From Thiocapsa bogorovii (GTDB lineage Bacteria; Pseudomonadota; Gammaproteobacteria; Chromatiales; Chromatiaceae), in contig NZ_CP089309.1 of assembly GCF_021228795.1 (NCBI RefSeq), positions 1 through 64,000 of the forward strand: DNA of 64,000 bases. The letters are read 5' to 3'. Below are positions 53,891 through 64,000 of this stretch, piece after piece. Under the pieces are notes generated by a model. That model was not told where the DNA came from. It saw nothing but the letters and a program-made list of their open reading frames with translations, and ran no database searches. A program made the translations under genes and the position numbers. Each line of letters starts with the position of its first letter. The stretch's first letter is position 1.

Positions 53891-54443
53891 GCAGCCCTCG
53901 CCGCCGACGCACCGATTCCGCGGCCAGGTCTATCGCGCCCACCACCCGCGCTGGGCCTATCTTCCGACCTCGGGCGAGGGCGCGGCCCGACATGGCGGGC
54001 GCTTCAATCGCCCTGGAAGGCCGGCGCTCTACACCGCGCTGGACCCGACGACCGCCTGGATGGAGGCCCAGCAGGGACTCCCGTTCAAGGCCCAACCGAT
54101 GACGCTGGTGGTCTACCGGATCGACTGCGCCGGCGTTGCCGATCTGACCGACCCGGATGTGCTCGACGGCATCGGCATCGTGCCGGCCGACCTCGATTGC
54201 GCGTGGGAAGACCTGGCCGACCGCGGTCGCGATCCGCCGACCTGGCGAATCGCTGAGGCGCTCATCGCCGCCGATGTCCGGGCAGCCATCGTTCCGAGCT
54301 TCGCACCCGGCGCCAACGCGGCCCCGGGCACCGCTATCCCGCGCAACCTGGTGTTCTGGCAGTGGTCGGAAACGCCGCCTTGCGCAGTCAGGGCCATCGA
54401 CGACTTCGGTCGGTTGCCGAGGGACGCGGCGAGCTGGGACTGA
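53874..54443 (+). CDS. RES-domain toxin (NAD+-targeting)
   Basis: 189 residues. RES features: YRAHHPRWAYLPTSGEGAAR, HGGRFNRPGRPALYTALDPT with the conserved Arg, Asn-Arg-Pro-Gly and Tyr, and a later TWRIAEALIAADVRAAIVPS. RES toxins deplete NAD+ by phosphorolysis or hydrolysis. Antitoxin-first order and overlap are as in other Xre-RES modules. No lesion is seen, so the pair is probably active. Confidence 0.87.
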   Translation: MAATPKQPSPPTHRFRGQVYRAHHPRWAYLPTSGEGAARHGGRFNRPGRPALYTALDPTTAWMEAQQGLPFKAQPMTLVVYRIDCAGVADLTDPDVLDGIGIVPADLDCAWEDLADRGRDPPTWRIAEALIAADVRAAIVPSFAPGANAAPGTAIPRNLVFWQWSETPPCAVRAIDDFGRLPRDAASWD

Positions 54444-54929
54444 CGCCCTCCCCCCAGCCCTTTCATTGCCGCGGCTCTTTTGATTTGAGCGCTGGAGGGA
54501 GACCCTGGCCCTTCGGCTCACACCGAGAGGATACGCGAGACGCCCTGAGAACGTGACCCCAGGGCCACCAGTTCGCCGCATACTCGACCTTGCGGCAGGG
54601 GACGCCGCCGCCGAACGCTATGCTCTGGTTGCTGCAAAGGGCTGTATTCCGGCCAGAGCCACCGTCAAGGCGTAAGAATGCGCACTGTTCATAAAGCATT
54701 CTCTGGTCGTCCAATTGTTGGCGTCGCGGTTGCCGAAGTCATTTCGCAGCAACGCATCATGGCGGCCCTGGCGCCCTCCGCGAACAGCGATGCCCATTTC
54801 CGGCCTGAGGCCCGACCCGTCGCCGAACAGCGCCCCAAAGTCGTCGGAGGGCGTCCGCTCTTAGCGCGTCAGCGATGGCGTTGACGCGTTGGCGACGGCC
54901 TGCTGAGTCTGACTAGCGACTGCAGTCCG
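54444..54929. other. Region without a supported gene
   Basis: Small frames occur on both strands but none is recognisable. A hairpin with arms CGCGTCA and TGACGCG lies near 54866-54889. It separates the RES module from the AraC remnant. Confidence 0.4.
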
Positions 54930-55339
54930 ATTGTTTAACCGACGGTCACTTGCGTCTGCTCGCCGGGCACATCTACCTGCGCGATTGGGCCTTCGACTCC
55001 GAGGCCTCGGCAATGCACCTGCACGCGATCATGATTCCGCGCCATCGCCTGCGGGCCGGCGCCGGCATGCAGGAGCACGCCCCCCGCTGTTACGGCGAGT
55101 TGCGCGGGACGGACCCGCGAAGCACGAAGATCGCGGAGGTCGCCGCCTCCTGGGGTTTCGTCGACGCCAGCGCTTTCAGCCGCCGCTTTCGACGACGGTT
55201 CGGCGTGTCGCCGTCCGATGTGATCGGCACGGCTCTCGATCGGACCGAGGATGCCGCGGTCCAAGCCGATTCGACCGGCGTCCGACCGAACCGGGACTAC
55301 ACCGACTGGCTGCACCATGCCTCGGGACATGAGGCATGA
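54930..55339 (+). pseudogene. AraC-family regulator with internal deletion
   Basis: The frame begins near DGHLRLLAGHIYLRDWAFDS then HLHAIMIPRHRLRA, the middle of an AraC cupin/sensor domain, and soon jumps to STKIAEVAASWGFVDASAFS then RRFRRRFGVSPSDV, the second half of the AraC DNA-binding domain. The first helix-turn-helix and the start are missing. It is probably non-functional. Confidence 0.65.
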
Positions 55340-55558
55340 ACCGCACGGCATGCGCGGCGAATAGAGGGGAGTGGGAACGTCTACCGAAAGCAGACACTAC
55401 GGTGTAGCCCGAAAGCCCGCTGTGCGGACGTAACCGCCCCAATCCCGTTTGAATTGACCGGTTCAGATGTGTCCGATTTCACGAGCCAAGTTAGGGGATC
55501 TTGAGCGCCGGGAATCGTGGCGAAACGATGAAAAATCATCGCGGGTGAGAGCTACCGA

Positions 55559-56422
55559 TCACAAGCCCGCGAGCGCGCTCACCCGAACCGCTACCGTCAT
55601 CACTGGGCGCTGATCCGGTGAGCCGAGGTAGCTTCCGGCCACGGGTGGTACAGCTTCCGGGTGGCGTGCCACCGCAACGGCGATGTGCCTATTGCCGGTC
55701 ACCTCTCCGCTGGTGGGATCGAACCCGATCCAGCCGGCGCCGGGCAGGTAGGCCTCGGCCCAGGCATGGGTCGAGGCGTTGCCTGCCGCGGTGGCCGGTG
55801 CGAACAGATAACCGCTGACGAAGCGGCTTGCCAACCCGAGGAAACGGCATGCCTCCATGAACAAGGCCGCGAAGTCCCGGCAGGAGCCGCTCTCGCTCGC
55901 CAATGTCAGCGCGGGTGGCTGCACGCCCGGTTCTTCGCGCATCTGGTAGAAAAAACGGCCGGCAATCTCTCGGTTCATGCGAGCGAGCAGAGCGAAGGTC
56001 TCCATCGGCTGCTCTAGACCGAGGCCGTCAAGCCATCCTTGCACTGCGTCTCGGTCAGACGGGTAGACGGACTGCTGGAAGGGTGCGAGCTCCGCCCGGT
56101 CCTCCTCGGCATACTCGAACGGGTGGATGACAGCGTAATCATCGACCAAGAAGTCGAACGGATTCTCCTCGTAGTGCTGGATCACCAGGCTGCTGGAGAC
56201 GCGCAGCCGGTCCGACGGCCCGTGAAAGCTCACCAGCGCCACCGAGTTGTCCAGCACGTCGCATTTCCATTGCAGGGTATGGGCCGGACTGATCTCCAGC
56301 ACCGAGGATTCGATCCTGACGTTGTGGTTCTCCCGTGGACGCAGGAGCAGCCTGTGGGGCAACAGCGACACCCGGCTCGGGAACAGGTACTCGGTGACAT
56401 GACTGATTTCGATACGCCGCAT
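55559..56422 (-). CDS. Transglutaminase-like cysteine protease
   Basis: 287-residue protein with the bacterial transglutaminase N-terminal beta domain (RRIEISHVTEYLFPSRVSLL, PHRLLLRPRENHNVRIESSV) and a catalytic core whose triad is visible: Cys in SESGSCRDFAALFMEACRFL, His in NASTHAWAEAYLPGAGWIG and Asp in FDPTSGEVTGNRHIAVAV. No signal peptide. Such proteins often occur with alpha-E and ATP-grasp proteins; none is adjacent here. The ATG at 56422 is the only family-consistent start. Confidence 0.9.
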   Translation of the reverse strand: MRRIEISHVTEYLFPSRVSLLPHRLLLRPRENHNVRIESSVLEISPAHTLQWKCDVLDNSVALVSFHGPSDRLRVSSSLVIQHYEENPFDFLVDDYAVIHPFEYAEEDRAELAPFQQSVYPSDRDAVQGWLDGLGLEQPMETFALLARMNREIAGRFFYQMREEPGVQPPALTLASESGSCRDFAALFMEACRFLGLASRFVSGYLFAPATAAGNASTHAWAEAYLPGAGWIGFDPTSGEVTGNRHIAVAVARHPEAVPPVAGSYLGSPDQRPVMTVAVRVSALAGL

Positions 56423-56714
56423 GGGAGATTACCGATCGGTTGAATCCGCCGTCCCCTCGAATCGAACGGAGCAGACCAGAGCAGCACCCGATATTACGCT
56501 CACGCGCATATCCGTTATATGGTCACGAGTGGTATCGGCCCTGTCAATCGACTGGACTTCCGGAGCACGGCACCGCTGTTTCCGAAGAACGCCAAACTCG
56601 GGCGTCCACCGTTGTCTGTCTCGCGTGCGGAACCACAGGGTCCAGTACGCCCGTATCCCGCACGGCACGTCAAGGGTGACAGACGAACCCGATCGTCACG
56701 GCCGTCAGGATCTT

Positions 56715-56794
56715 GCACGAGCCACCGCACCGACCGCATCGGCTGGCAGCGCGTCGCCGTGCTCGGCGCAAACGGCGGCATCGTCTCGACCAAG
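56715..56794 (+). pseudogene. VIT1-family N-terminal fragment
   Basis: The frame reads HRTDRIGWQRVAVLGANGGI then VST, matching the first helix of the VIT transporter at 27704 (HRTDRIGWLRAAVLGANDGI) with a few substitutions including the conserved Asp changed to Gly. It breaks off at 56794 into a fragment of an unrelated gene on the opposite strand. Confidence 0.68.
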
Positions 56795-56912
56795 AGATCC
56801 TCGAAGTTCTGATTGAAGAAGGCGCAGCGCACGAGCGTCCACTGCGCGCCCGATTCCCGGAGGCGACGTTCGGCCGCCCAGGCGCCCGCCTCGCCGCGCC
56901 CGGAGAGCAGTG
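56795..56912 (-). pseudogene. NmrA/NAD(P)-binding oxidoreductase fragment
   Basis: On the minus strand the sequence reads AGAWAAERRLRESGAQWTLV then RCAFFNQNFEDLLVE, a block typical of NmrA-like atypical short-chain dehydrogenases. Only this segment remains, fused at its end to the VIT fragment. It lies head to head with the AraC regulator, a common pairing, so it may be what is left of that regulator's target. Confidence 0.58.
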
Positions 56913-57653
56913 ACCCGCGGTCCCGATCACTACAGCGTCGCGGATGATCCGGGCACGCCGACCACGGTCGTGATCCACCTGGGGCAGCATTGCTGCTCGC
57001 CCGAGGGTGATTCACTGGCCGAGCACATGACGCTCGGCGTGCGGACCTGGGGGAATCATCCTCGGGGTGAGACCCTGATGCTGGTCGGCGCGTACGAGGC
57101 GACTGACGATGTCAGCGAGCGTCTGCGTCGAGCGCTGCCGCCACTGCTGTCGTTGAACCGGGATCAACGGAGCACGCCCTTGGTCTCGATACTCTGCGAT
57201 GAGATGGGCGAGGACAGGCCAGGCCAGGTCGCCGTGCTCGATCGGCTGCTCGATCTGCTGCTGACGGCCGCGTTGCGCGCCTGGTTTGCCCGACCGGAGG
57301 CCATGACGCCGGCGTCGTCGCCGCCCCAGGCCGACCCGATGGTAGGACACGCCTTGCAGCTGCTGCGCGAGGATCCCGCTTACCCCTGGACGTTGGAAGG
57401 CCTCGCCCGGCGGCTCGGGGTTTCGCGCGCGGCCCTCGCGCGGCGCTTTCATGACGCGGTCGGCCAGCCGCCCATGAGCTTCCTCACGGAATGGCGTCTG
57501 GCGCTCGCCGCCGATCGGCTGAGCGCTCCGAATGCAACGGTCGGATCGGTTGCCGCGAGGGTCGGCTACAGCACGCCCTACGCGCTGAGCAGCGCGTTCA
57601 AGCGGGTGCGCGGCATCAGCCCGCGCGCGCATCGCGCCCGCGTCATGGCGTAG
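56910..57653 (+). CDS. AraC-family regulator, N-terminally shortened
   Basis: 247 residues from GTG at 56910. Residues 1-95 are the second half of an AraC cupin_6 sensor domain (DDPGTPTTVVIHLGQHCCSP, LMLVGAYEATDDVSERLRRA then LPPLLSL). Residues 150-247 are a complete AraC helix-turn-helix pair (YPWTLEGLARRLGVSRAALA, ATVGSVAARVGYSTPYALSS, FKRVRGISPRAHR). About 50 residues of the sensor domain are missing, replaced by the NmrA fragment, so ligand sensing may be lost while DNA binding could persist. Confidence 0.75.
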   Translation: MTRGPDHYSVADDPGTPTTVVIHLGQHCCSPEGDSLAEHMTLGVRTWGNHPRGETLMLVGAYEATDDVSERLRRALPPLLSLNRDQRSTPLVSILCDEMGEDRPGQVAVLDRLLDLLLTAALRAWFARPEAMTPASSPPQADPMVGHALQLLREDPAYPWTLEGLARRLGVSRAALARRFHDAVGQPPMSFLTEWRLALAADRLSAPNATVGSVAARVGYSTPYALSSAFKRVRGISPRAHRARVMA

Positions 57654-57723
57654 GGGCCCTCCGACGTTCATCGACCGGACAACCCTGCGGATGATGCAAG
57701 CGTGGTGGAGACGCCCTGTATCG

Positions 57724-57800
57724 TCAGCCGCCTTGCCCGCTACGTCGGTCTCTCAGCTCGACAGTGTTGCCTTCTGGGTCTCGAATTTCTTCGACACGAC
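57724..57800 (-). pseudogene. Possible glyoxalase-fold C-terminal fragment
   Basis: On the minus strand RRVEEIRDPEGNTVELRDRR recalls the metal-binding C-terminal strand of glyoxalase/bleomycin-resistance proteins (RDPEGNxVEL). It is very short and partly overlaps the plus-strand oxidase fragment, so the call is tentative. Confidence 0.35.
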
Positions 57801-57969
57801 GCGGCCTTATGCCAGCGGCGGCGTCTACGTGAATTTCATGTCTGCGGACGAAACCGATCGCGTCGCCGCCGCGTACGGGCCTAACTACAAGCGCCTCGGC
57901 CGCATCAAGCAACGCTATGACCCCGGCAACCTGAGGTTTCACCTGAATCAGAACATCCCCGCGGCCTGA
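57790..57969 (+). pseudogene. FAD-linked oxidase C-terminus (BBE domain)
   Basis: The frame reads ASGGVYVNFMSADETDRVAA then YGPNYKRLGRIKQRYDPGNL and RFHLNQNIPAA before a stop. YGPNY-RL--IK-RYDP-NLF--NQNI is the berberine-bridge-type C-terminus of FAD-linked oxidases. The FAD domain is absent. Confidence 0.7.
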
Positions 57970-58151
57970 CCGAGCCCGTCGATGCCGGATGACGTCCCGT
58001 CCGGCCCGGCCTCCGTGGGCGGCGGCGGACGACTGCCCGAGACGCCGCAACCCCAACGCCGCCGGGCCGGCCGGAGCAGAAAACGACGATCGCCGTCTCG
58101 ATCCGAACGCTCGGGCCGTGCTCCGCCAGCAACGGCCCGAGCGTCTTCTCG

Positions 58152-60530
<2,379 letters not shown>

Positions 60531-60801
60531 TCATGCATCAACCTTAGGCCACCGAATTGCCGCGTGCCAACAGGCAGTATCGGTTGACTCGATCGATCTC
60601 GACGATGTGGATCGAGGCTCGGCAGGACGAAAATCAGGTAGCATAGGACAACGCCGTTGGAAGACCGAAGACCGAGAACACCTCAATGCGCTCTTCGACG
60701 ACCCGGAAGCGCTTGATCTTCCAGCCTATCGCGCGATCCCGGAGCGTTTCGTCGGGTCGGAACGCCGAGCATCTCGCCGCCCGGCGAAAGGAGTTTCACC
60801 G

Positions 60802-61188
60802 ATGGAGTTTTTCGGCACCGCTCGCCTCGTCGCGTCTGCCGATCAGCTGCGCGACCGAATTACGGGGCCGCGCTTAGCCGAGTGGTGCGACGCAATCGAT
60901 CGGGTGTTGAACTGGCGAGAGGATCTCGATTCGGGCGAGATCTACTGCCTATGGGGTCAGTTCGCGGTGCGGCGCGAGCCGATTCGCGACGGCGTGCGCT
61001 TCACCCTCCCGGGCTGCCCGAACGCCCTGGCTTGGACCGTGACGGCGGAGCCCGATTGCGTGCTTGTGCATTGCACCATCAACCGGAGCGAACATGATCC
61101 GGACTTCATCGAATCGATCGAGAGTTTTGTCGAAGACTGGCGGGTCGGGCTGGAGCGTCCTGGCTCGTCCGGGCGAAGCGCGCCCTGA
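60802..61188 (+). CDS. Hypothetical 128-residue cytosolic protein
   Basis: Starts MEFFGTARLVASADQLRDRI after AAAGGAG with a nine-base gap. It has a compact mixed alpha/beta composition (WREDLDSGEIYCLWGQFAVR, RFTLPGCPNALAWTVTAEPD, VHCTINRSEHDPDFIESIES, FVEDWRVGLE). Three cysteines and several tryptophans; no signal or membrane segment. The family is not recognised. The good ribosome site and continuous reading make it a likely real gene, divergent from katG. Confidence 0.68.
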   Translation: MEFFGTARLVASADQLRDRITGPRLAEWCDAIDRVLNWREDLDSGEIYCLWGQFAVRREPIRDGVRFTLPGCPNALAWTVTAEPDCVLVHCTINRSEHDPDFIESIESFVEDWRVGLERPGSSGRSAP

Positions 61189-61398
61189 GGTCCGCGGAGG
61201 GTATCGACCGTTGCCGCCACATTCGAGTACGCGGTCTTGCCACCGGCCGGCGCCTGCTTCCCCCGGATCGATACCGGGGGCGTGACTGCGAATCAGGGGT
61301 AGGTCTCGCGGCATGCGCCTCAAGCACCGCGCCTGTACAAGCAGTCGGTCACTGATATCGCAAGTTTGCGGCCTTGGGCAGACCCGCACTCCGTAGCC

Positions 61399-61887
61399 TC
61401 ATCTGTGGTCGCCTTCCGACGGCGTGACGCTGTACTTCAGCGAGGGAGGACCCGGCGGCAGCTCCACGAAGCTGTCGCCGTGCGCGGCGATGACGAACTG
61501 GCGCATGGCGTCGGGGCCGGAGGCCTGAGGATCAGGGTCGAGGTAGGCGGTGCCGATCCAGCCCGGCTCAAGGAGGTCCGGGATCTTGGGTCCGACAAAG
61601 CCGCGATCGAGGAGCGCCTGGCTCACGCCGTAAGAACGCACCCCGATGATCTCGCCCGGCTCCAATCCCGGGGTCGAGCGCATCACCGAGATGATCTCCA
61701 TGCGATAGAGGACATCGAAGCGCTCCGTCGGATGCGCAGCGGTCTGCACCTCCAACACCTTCACTTCGAGGACGGCCTCGGCATCGGCCTTGAGCCCTTC
61801 CACTGCATCCGGCGGCAACACCGCGCCAACCCTCCCCGCCAAGATGGCGAGAAGCCCGAAGACGACGATCGCGTTGTATCGAGTCAT
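61399..61887 (-). CDS. Secreted hypothetical protein, 162 residues
   Basis: A signal peptide covers about residues 1-22 (YNAIVVFGLLAILAGRVGAV). The mature part is beta-rich (AVLEVKVLEVQTAAHPTERF, YRMEIISVMRSTPGLEPGEI, IGVRSYGVSQALLDRGFVGP, IGTAYLDPDPQASGPDAMRQ). The pattern of a beta barrel around EVLEVKVL...GEIIGVRSY resembles small OB-like periplasmic proteins, but no family name is supported. Single gene between katG-side genes and a large gap. Confidence 0.65.
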   Translation of the reverse strand: MTRYNAIVVFGLLAILAGRVGAVLPPDAVEGLKADAEAVLEVKVLEVQTAAHPTERFDVLYRMEIISVMRSTPGLEPGEIIGVRSYGVSQALLDRGFVGPKIPDLLEPGWIGTAYLDPDPQASGPDAMRQFVIAAHGDSFVELPPGPPSLKYSVTPSEGDHR

Positions 61888-62590
61888 GCGCGGATGCCCT
61901 TTTTGGTCGATCGGTCGATCAGACACCGATGACAGACGATCGTCAAGGGCGGAACATGAACCATACGACAAGCCTCCGCAGCGCCCGCAATGCGCTCTTG
62001 TTTCGAACCCCGGAGCCCCGTCGTATGGTCTGCGTGAAATCCTTCGAGCAGTCATGTCGCTCCGACCCGCGAGCGCCGGAAGGACAATACTCCGGTGACC
62101 GAATGGAAAGGACCGAATGCCGATCCGCTGGTAAAGCGCGTCGAATCGAGGATGGTTCGGTGATTCGATGATCGAGAAGAGCCTGGTCATACGACCAACC
62201 ATGTTGCTGGACGGGAAGCCCCAACGCTGCCCGAGACAGCCGGATGGTGCAAGATTGCCGTTCATTTGGGTGCACGATCTGCATCGTGAATGCCTGCGCG
62301 GCGAGGACCGTAACCGGCAACCCCCATCCCCAAGCGCGGGGAGGTCGACCGACAGCTGCAAGCGGCGGATCGCATCCATTCGGTTCGAGACGTCGCCGGC
62401 ATGGTCAAGCCGTCATTCAACACCAGCGGCGAAATCGCGAGGTCGGAGAAGTGTGCCGTCGCGGCCAGCCAACGTGCACGTCGCGTAACCGGCAGTGTCG
62501 CTTGGGCGGAAGTCGCCGGCGACGCAGATGACTCCGAACACGGCTTAGAATCATCTGCAGCACGTCACATCGACAGCTCGGGAGCCCGCG
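61888..62590. other. Long intergenic region, nothing recognised
   Basis: About 700 bases with only overlapping short frames on both strands, none recognisable. It separates the secreted hypothetical protein from the long right-edge gene and probably holds both promoters. Confidence 0.4.
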
Positions 62591-64000
62591 ATGACATCCT
62601 CGGTTCGTATCCTGACCCTGGTTTACGCCGGTCCTCCCTCCGATCGGCTGGCCCCGGATCATCCCTGGCGGCAATTCGACGCGCTCGGCCGAACCCTGAG
62701 ACGTCATCTGCCGGGCGCAACGGCGGCCCTCTTCGCACGCCCCGAGATTGCCCTCGATGGCGCGGGTACGGTCACCTGGACCAGCGCGCTGGCCGGACAA
62801 CCGCGGCCTTTGCTGGATCTGCCCGACGAGGCGCAGGCGGCAGCGCGCCGCGTCCTCTCCGATCACCTGAACGCGATCTCCCGTCTCGCCGACGAGCTGT
62901 CCCGCCGTGAGCCGGACGATCCCGAGCCCGCGCAGCTCCTGAAGCGCGCCATCGTCAACCCGGGCGACGAGGCGGTTTATGTGATCGGCGACGCCCCGGT
63001 CCTGATCTCCTGGGGCGGGACCGACCCCGGCCGGCCGCCGCGCGCAGTCGGTACGCCCGATCCCGCGACCGTGCCGCCCCCGCGGCGGCGCCCTGCGTGG
63101 ATCCTGCCGCTCCTGGGGTTGATCGCACTCGCAACGCTGGGAGTCGGTCTCGGCCTCGGTATCTGGTTCTGGCAACTGGAGGAGACCGAGCAGGGCTTGC
63201 GCGAGGATCTCGCCGTGGCCTTGGCCAACCACTGCGACCCGGTCGCGCCCCTTTTAGAGATCGCCTCCCGCCTGGACCGGATCGATCGGGAGGACGCGCG
63301 CTACGCGGATATCCGCATGGCGGTCCTCACCGAGATCGGCATCTGCGAGGAGGCCGCGCTCTTTGCCGACCGACTCGCGACCGAGCCGCCCTGCGATCAT
63401 CTGTCCACCTTGGACGAAGAGCTTGCCTTCTACGATCTCGAACGCGAGCCCTTCCGCGCCCTGAAGACCGACCTGGACCGGCGGATCTCGGCCTGCACGC
63501 GGCTCGATGGACTCGCGCAACGCTTCGATGCGCTCGCCGGCGACTGCCTCGCCGTCGCCGAGTTGGACCAAGAGATCGCAACACTTGATGAACCCAAGCG
63601 CAAGCTGGCCGCGCTGCGCGTCGGACTCGATCGCGCACTCGCCGCCTGCCGTCTCGCCGAGACACTCGGCCCGCAGCTGGCTGATGCGTCCGAGGACTGC
63701 ACGGCGCTGCGCACCTTGGCGCGCGAGACCGCCCCCGCATTCGTCGAGCTGGATGCAAGCCGACCACCCTTGAGCGAGATCCGCCGAGGGCTCGACGAGG
63801 CCCTCGCACGCTGCGACCTCGCCGATCATCTGGAGGACGAGCTGGCCCGCGCGCAGGACGATTGTCTGGCCCTTGCCGGACTCGACGCGACCCTCTCGCG
63901 CCATGACCCGGACCGCGAGCCACTCGCCGCCGTGGCCGGGAGACTCGCCGTCGCGCTGCGCCAGTGCGCCGACCTGAACGACCTGGAGCAGCGCTTCGCC
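62591..64000 (+). CDS. Large membrane-anchored protein with repeats, partial (possibly SrfA-like)
   Basis: Open from ATG at 62591 (GGGAG seven bases upstream) to the window edge, 470 codons without a stop. A cytosolic N-terminal domain (MTSSVRILTLVYAGPP, HLPGATAALFARPEIALDGA, LLKRAIVNPGDEAVYVIGDA) is followed by a proline-rich linker, one membrane helix (WILPLLGLIALATLGVGLGL, about residue 180) and a long outer part. That part is built of repeating helical units of about 60 residues, each with a Cys and acidic helices (FDALAGDCLAVAELDQEIAT, LADASEDCTALRTLARETAP, LARAQDDCLALAGLDATLSR). N-terminal similarity to SrfA-type proteins is a guess. The C-terminus lies outside. Confidence 0.72.
   Translation, partial: MTSSVRILTLVYAGPPSDRLAPDHPWRQFDALGRTLRRHLPGATAALFARPEIALDGAGTVTWTSALAGQPRPLLDLPDEAQAAARRVLSDHLNAISRLADELSRREPDDPEPAQLLKRAIVNPGDEAVYVIGDAPVLISWGGTDPGRPPRAVGTPDPATVPPPRRRPAWILPLLGLIALATLGVGLGLGIWFWQLEETEQGLREDLAVALANHCDPVAPLLEIASRLDRIDREDARYADIRMAVLTEIGICEEAALFADRLATEPPCDHLSTLDEELAFYDLEREPFRALKTDLDRRISACTRLDGLAQRFDALAGDCLAVAELDQEIATLDEPKRKLAALRVGLDRALAACRLAETLGPQLADASEDCTALRTLARETAPAFVELDASRPPLSEIRRGLDEALARCDLADHLEDELARAQDDCLALAGLDATLSRHDPDREPLAAVAGRLAVALRQCADLNDLEQRFA

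Overview
The window looks like chromosome from a high-GC gammaproteobacterium, most probably a purple sulfur bacterium (Chromatiaceae). The main reasons are a complete aprM-aprB-aprA set for sulfite oxidation, a TsdB-TsdA fusion thiosulfate dehydrogenase, and an electron-transfer cluster rich in c-type cytochromes. Family calls come from reading the protein sequences, with no database search, so names are recognition-level.

Layout. 1-8.5 kb: fused tetraheme thiosulfate dehydrogenase, oleate hydratase, then a minus-strand redox cluster (cytochrome b561, a collapsed 2Fe-2S flavoreductase, a four-helix membrane protein, an octaheme cytochrome c, a diheme peroxidase). 8.2-11.9 kb: BON lipoprotein, a transaldolase stub, glucose-6-phosphate dehydrogenase and a cation/proton antiporter. 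12.0-16.7 kb: a group II intron inserted just downstream of a three-gene operon (pentapeptide-repeat membrane protein, nucleotidyltransferase, PP2A-like phosphatase) that reads AT-richer than its surroundings. 16.7-17.7 kb: a broken VapBC pair and an intact RelE-type toxin-antitoxin pair. 17.9-23.0 kb: a YhiI/RbbA/YhhJ-type efflux operon. 23.0-29.6 kb: a 'graveyard' of intact genes (DUF89, DUF5335-like, histidine phosphatase, FMN reductase, VIT transporter) between shuffled fragments (ferritin-like, Hsp20, antiporter, a second oleate hydratase, CbpA lacking its HPD segment, CbpM, CheB), with two duplicated segments. 30.0-35.0 kb: remnant of an integrative element with a DnaC-like ATPase, a replication initiator, Cro/CI-type regulators and a divergent FlhD/FlhC-like pair arranged like the SetR/SetCD switch of SXT-type ICEs. 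It ends at the 3' part of a tRNA-Leu gene, which is a probable attachment site. 35.3-41.6 kb: two SlyD-like paralogues, three small conserved-looking proteins and aprMBA with a terminator.

42-64 kb: mixed housekeeping and accessory genes. These include a DedA/TVP38 protein, two decayed flavin disulfide reductases, an alpha/beta hydrolase, a sterol-desaturase-family protein, a YyaL-type thioredoxin-domain protein with a DsbD-like tail, a MNIO (DUF692) plus DUF2063 pair without a visible precursor peptide, secreted acetolactate decarboxylase, an Xre/ParS-RES toxin-antitoxin pair, a transglutaminase, an AraC regulator, an exported catalase-peroxidase, and a long membrane protein running off the right edge.

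The most striking global feature is the number of genes that keep both ends but have lost their middle (flavoreductase, oleate hydratase copy 2, CbpA J-domain, mercuric-reductase-like, AraC). That points to deletion-driven decay, or less likely to assembly artefact, and should be checked on reads. The best candidates for new biology are the three-gene pentapeptide/nucleotidyltransferase/phosphatase operon, the SetR/SetCD-like element, the duplicated ~200-bp leader, and the SlyD-like/small-protein cluster beside aprMBA.
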